Under the pieces are notes generated by a model. The model was not told the origin of the DNA and did no database searches. It was given only the letters and a program-made list of their open reading frames with translations. A program made the translations under genes and the position numbers. Shown here one piece after another: positions 6,356-7,560 of a stretch of DNA of 7,560 nucleotides. This DNA comes from Nitrospinota bacterium (GTDB lineage Bacteria > UBA8248 > JACPRG01): assembly GCA_030740135.1 (NCBI GenBank), contig JASLXW010000028.1:9103-16662 (forward strand). Direction: 5' to 3'. How positions within the stretch are numbered: the first letter of the stretch is position 1; every line of letters starts with the position of its first letter.

Positions 6356-7207
6356 TCAGCCTTCCTTTCCTCTTTCCCAGGGCATGCCGATCCGCTCCAG
6401 CGCGCACACGGCGAGGAAGAGTAGGATGCCCATGGCCGAGAGGATCGTGATGGAGGCGAAGATCAGGTCCGTCCGAAGCTGAGCGTTGGCCCGGATCATC
6501 AGAAAACCGAGCCCCCGGTCCGCCCCGACCCACTCGCCGATGACGGCCCCGATGACGCTGACCGCCGCCGCGATCTTCAGCCCGGAGAAGATGAAGGGCA
6601 GCGCCGCCGGAAAGCGCGCCTTCCGGAAGGTCTGCCACCAGTCGGCCTGAAGCAGCCGCATCAGGTCCAACAGGTCTGGGTCCGTGGCCTCGAGGCCGTC
6701 CACCGTGTTGACCACCACCGGAAAAAACGCGATGAGGGCCGTCATCACCACCTTGGGCATCATGTCGTAGCCGAACCAGACGATGAGAAGCGGCGCGATG
6801 GCGATGACCGGGACGGTCTGGGAGGCGATCACCAGGGGGTACAGGGCCCTTCGGAGGGCCCGTGAATAGGTGATCCCGACGGCCAGGCCGAAGCCCCCCG
6901 CCAGGGCCGCCCCGAAGCCCGCGAGGACTTCGACGAGCGTCCGGCCGGCATGAAGCAGGAGGATGTCCCAGGATTGGCCGAGGGTCTGAAAGACCCGGAT
7001 CGGAGAGGGGAGGATGTAGTGGGGGAGGTCGAAGACGGCGACCGCCGCCTGCCAGAGAACCAGAAAGGACAGGAGGAGAAGGGCGGGGGTCGTGTAGTCG
7101 CGCACCCGGGAAGAGGCCCCGCCGGCGCCGTCCGGCCGTTTCGGGACGGCCGCGGGCCGGCGCTTCGAATCGTCCGGCGCGACGCCTTCTTTCGCTCTCA
7201 ACGACAA
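6356..7207 (-). CDS. thiX: ABC transporter permease (ThiX-like), TPP-riboswitch controlled
   Basis: A 283-residue inner-membrane permease of the binding-protein-dependent transport family, expected to import the pyrimidine delivered by the ThiY-like protein. After a polar lead of about 38 residues there are about six membrane segments: 41-60, 91-113, 123-146, 152-171, 206-227 and 248-270. The cytoplasmic loop with the EAA-type coupling motif (LLQADWWQTFRKARFPAALP, about 185-204) would contact an ATPase. No ATPase gene accompanies it. The start is the TTG at 7207, because GGGAG (7218-7214) lies 6 bases upstream inside the riboswitch-controlled hairpin. The first GTG in frame, at 7105, lacks a binding site but would still give a full membrane domain. 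The gene ends 62 bases before the binding-protein start. Family is sure; substrate is inferred from riboswitch and neighbour. Confidence 0.88.
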   Translation of the reverse strand: MSLRAKEGVAPDDSKRRPAAVPKRPDGAGGASSRVRDYTTPALLLLSFLVLWQAAVAVFDLPHYILPSPIRVFQTLGQSWDILLLHAGRTLVEVLAGFGAALAGGFGLAVGITYSRALRRALYPLVIASQTVPVIAIAPLLIVWFGYDMMPKVVMTALIAFFPVVVNTVDGLEATDPDLLDLMRLLQADWWQTFRKARFPAALPFIFSGLKIAAAVSVIGAVIGEWVGADRGLGFLMIRANAQLRTDLIFASITILSAMGILLFLAVCALERIGMPWERGKEG

Positions 7208-7236
7208 GGCCGTCTCCCGAAAAGAGGGAAACGGCC
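7208..7236 (-). promoter_or_regulatory. Hairpin sequestering the permease ribosome binding site (riboswitch expression platform)
   Basis: The arms GGCCGTTTCCC (7236-7226) and GGGAGACGGCC (7218-7208) pair over 11 positions with one G-U wobble and a 7-base loop. The 3' arm contains GGGAG and ends directly at the TTG start codon, so the closed hairpin should block translation. The following bases TTGTCGTTG are not a U-run, which speaks against a transcription terminator. The 5' arm can instead pair with the 3' end of the TPP aptamer. Confidence 0.75.
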
Positions 7237-7295
7237 CGTCAAGCGATGGCTCGGGGAGGGGAAAGGTCTCGTCCCGCGAACGTCCCTGCTATCCG

Positions 7296-7377
7296 CCGCT
7301 TCCCTACGCTGGCATTACCCAGTTCAGGTTCTAAGGGTTGTCAAAGAATGACTCTCAGTCCAATGCACCCCTAGCGG
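7296..7377 (-). ncRNA. TPP riboswitch (THI element) aptamer
   Basis: On the minus strand the conserved elements occur in the right order: GGGGTGC after the 5' closing strand, CTGAGA (7358-7353, the pyrimidine-sensing arm), ACCC then AACCTGA, and TGGGTAATGCCAGCGTAGGGA, ending at 7301. The closing helix P1 is CCGCT (7377-7373) with AGCGG (7300-7296). A small P3a-like hairpin, GTCA/TGAC, follows CTGAGA. The aptamer binds thiamin pyrophosphate and normally lowers expression of thiamin synthesis or transport genes. It sits 88 bases before the permease start codon, with the sequestering hairpin in between. Confidence 0.96.
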
Positions 7378-7387
7378 TCTTGGTCCC

Positions 7388-7416
7388 AATCTACCGCCCA
7401 TCGACCCGAGGGTCAA
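7388..7416 (-). promoter_or_regulatory. sigma70-type promoter of the TPP-controlled operon
   Basis: TTGACC (7416-7411, five of six matches to the -35 consensus) is followed after exactly 17 bases by TAGATT (7393-7388, four of six matches to the -10). Transcription would begin near 7381, a few bases before the first strand of riboswitch P1 at 7377, which is where a riboswitch leader should begin. The -35 overlaps a small inverted repeat, GACCC/GGGTC (7414-7403). Confidence 0.65.
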
Positions 7417-7430
7417 GGTCTTGTATGGGT

Positions 7431-7560
7431 TCAAGACATATGAGACACGGGGGCCGTTTTATTGAATGTCTCCAGGTCCTGGTCGGGCGTCAGGTAGTCC
7501 AGGTTCTGGTGAGGTCGAATATGATTATAGATCTGCTCCCACTCGCGCAGCCGGACGTTG
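7431..7560 (-). CDS. IS3/IS481-type transposase, C-terminal end (partial)
   Basis: An open frame enters from the window edge and ends at TGA 7433-7431, giving 42 readable residues. They include REWEQIYNHIRPHQNLDYLTP, the typical C-terminal signature of integrase-core (rve) transposases of the IS3 and IS481 families: YN, then RPHQ, then LxYxTP. The DDE catalytic residues lie upstream, outside the window, so intactness cannot be judged. The element reads in the same direction as the operon, and its stop codon is only 15 bases before the operon's -35. No terminal inverted repeat could be identified with certainty. Confidence 0.82.
   Translation of the reverse strand, partial: NVRLREWEQIYNHIRPHQNLDYLTPDQDLETFNKTAPVSHMS

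Noticed and set aside
6294..6638. N-terminal extension of the binding protein up to 6638
   Set aside because: The extra residues are shadow sequence of the permease gene. The signal peptide and AGGAG site place the start at 6293.
1..7560. CRISPR arrays, tRNA or rRNA genes
   Set aside because: No spaced direct repeats and no tRNA or rRNA signature were found on either strand.

Overview
All supported genes lie on the minus strand of what looks like a GC-rich, Gram-negative, probably anaerobic or facultative bacterium. The evidence is a periplasmic binding protein with a cleavable signal peptide and no lipobox, a molybdenum/tungsten pterin enzyme, and very GC-rich third codon positions. A Desulfobacterota-like lineage or a related uncultured group would fit, but that is only an inference from protein flavour.

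Layout in transcription order, from high to low coordinates. (1) 7431-7560: the C-terminal end of an IS3/IS481-type transposase, cut by the window edge. (2) 7208-7416: a control region with a sigma70-type promoter, a clear TPP riboswitch, and a hairpin that traps the ribosome binding site. (3) 4094-7207: a probable three-gene operon under that riboswitch, holding an ABC permease (ThiX-like), a periplasmic NMT1/THI5-family binding protein (ThiY-like) and an aldo/keto reductase. No ABC ATPase (ThiZ) is present. The 5' end of the reductase gene is out of frame by one base at a run of nine C. (4) 3891-4093: a 203-base gap with a candidate promoter and a 13-base palindrome. (5) 1773-3890: a stand-alone cytoplasmic molybdopterin enzyme of the acetylene-hydratase-like branch, visibly less GC-rich than its neighbours. 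(6) 1597-1772: a gap with no convincing signal. (7) 61-1596: folC. A further gene may begin at about position 20 and run off the left edge.

Working together: the TPP-controlled genes look like a salvage system for the thiamin pyrimidine (HMP or a formylaminopyrimidine precursor). When TPP is scarce the riboswitch should expose the ribosome binding site and allow translation of the permease and its downstream genes. The reductase is an unusual passenger of such an operon. FolC and the molybdopterin enzyme appear to be separate units. The most notable points are the readable three-way pairing switch of the riboswitch, the homopolymer frameshift in the reductase, and a molybdopterin enzyme that keeps the acetylene hydratase metal ligands but has Trp where that enzyme has its catalytic Asp.
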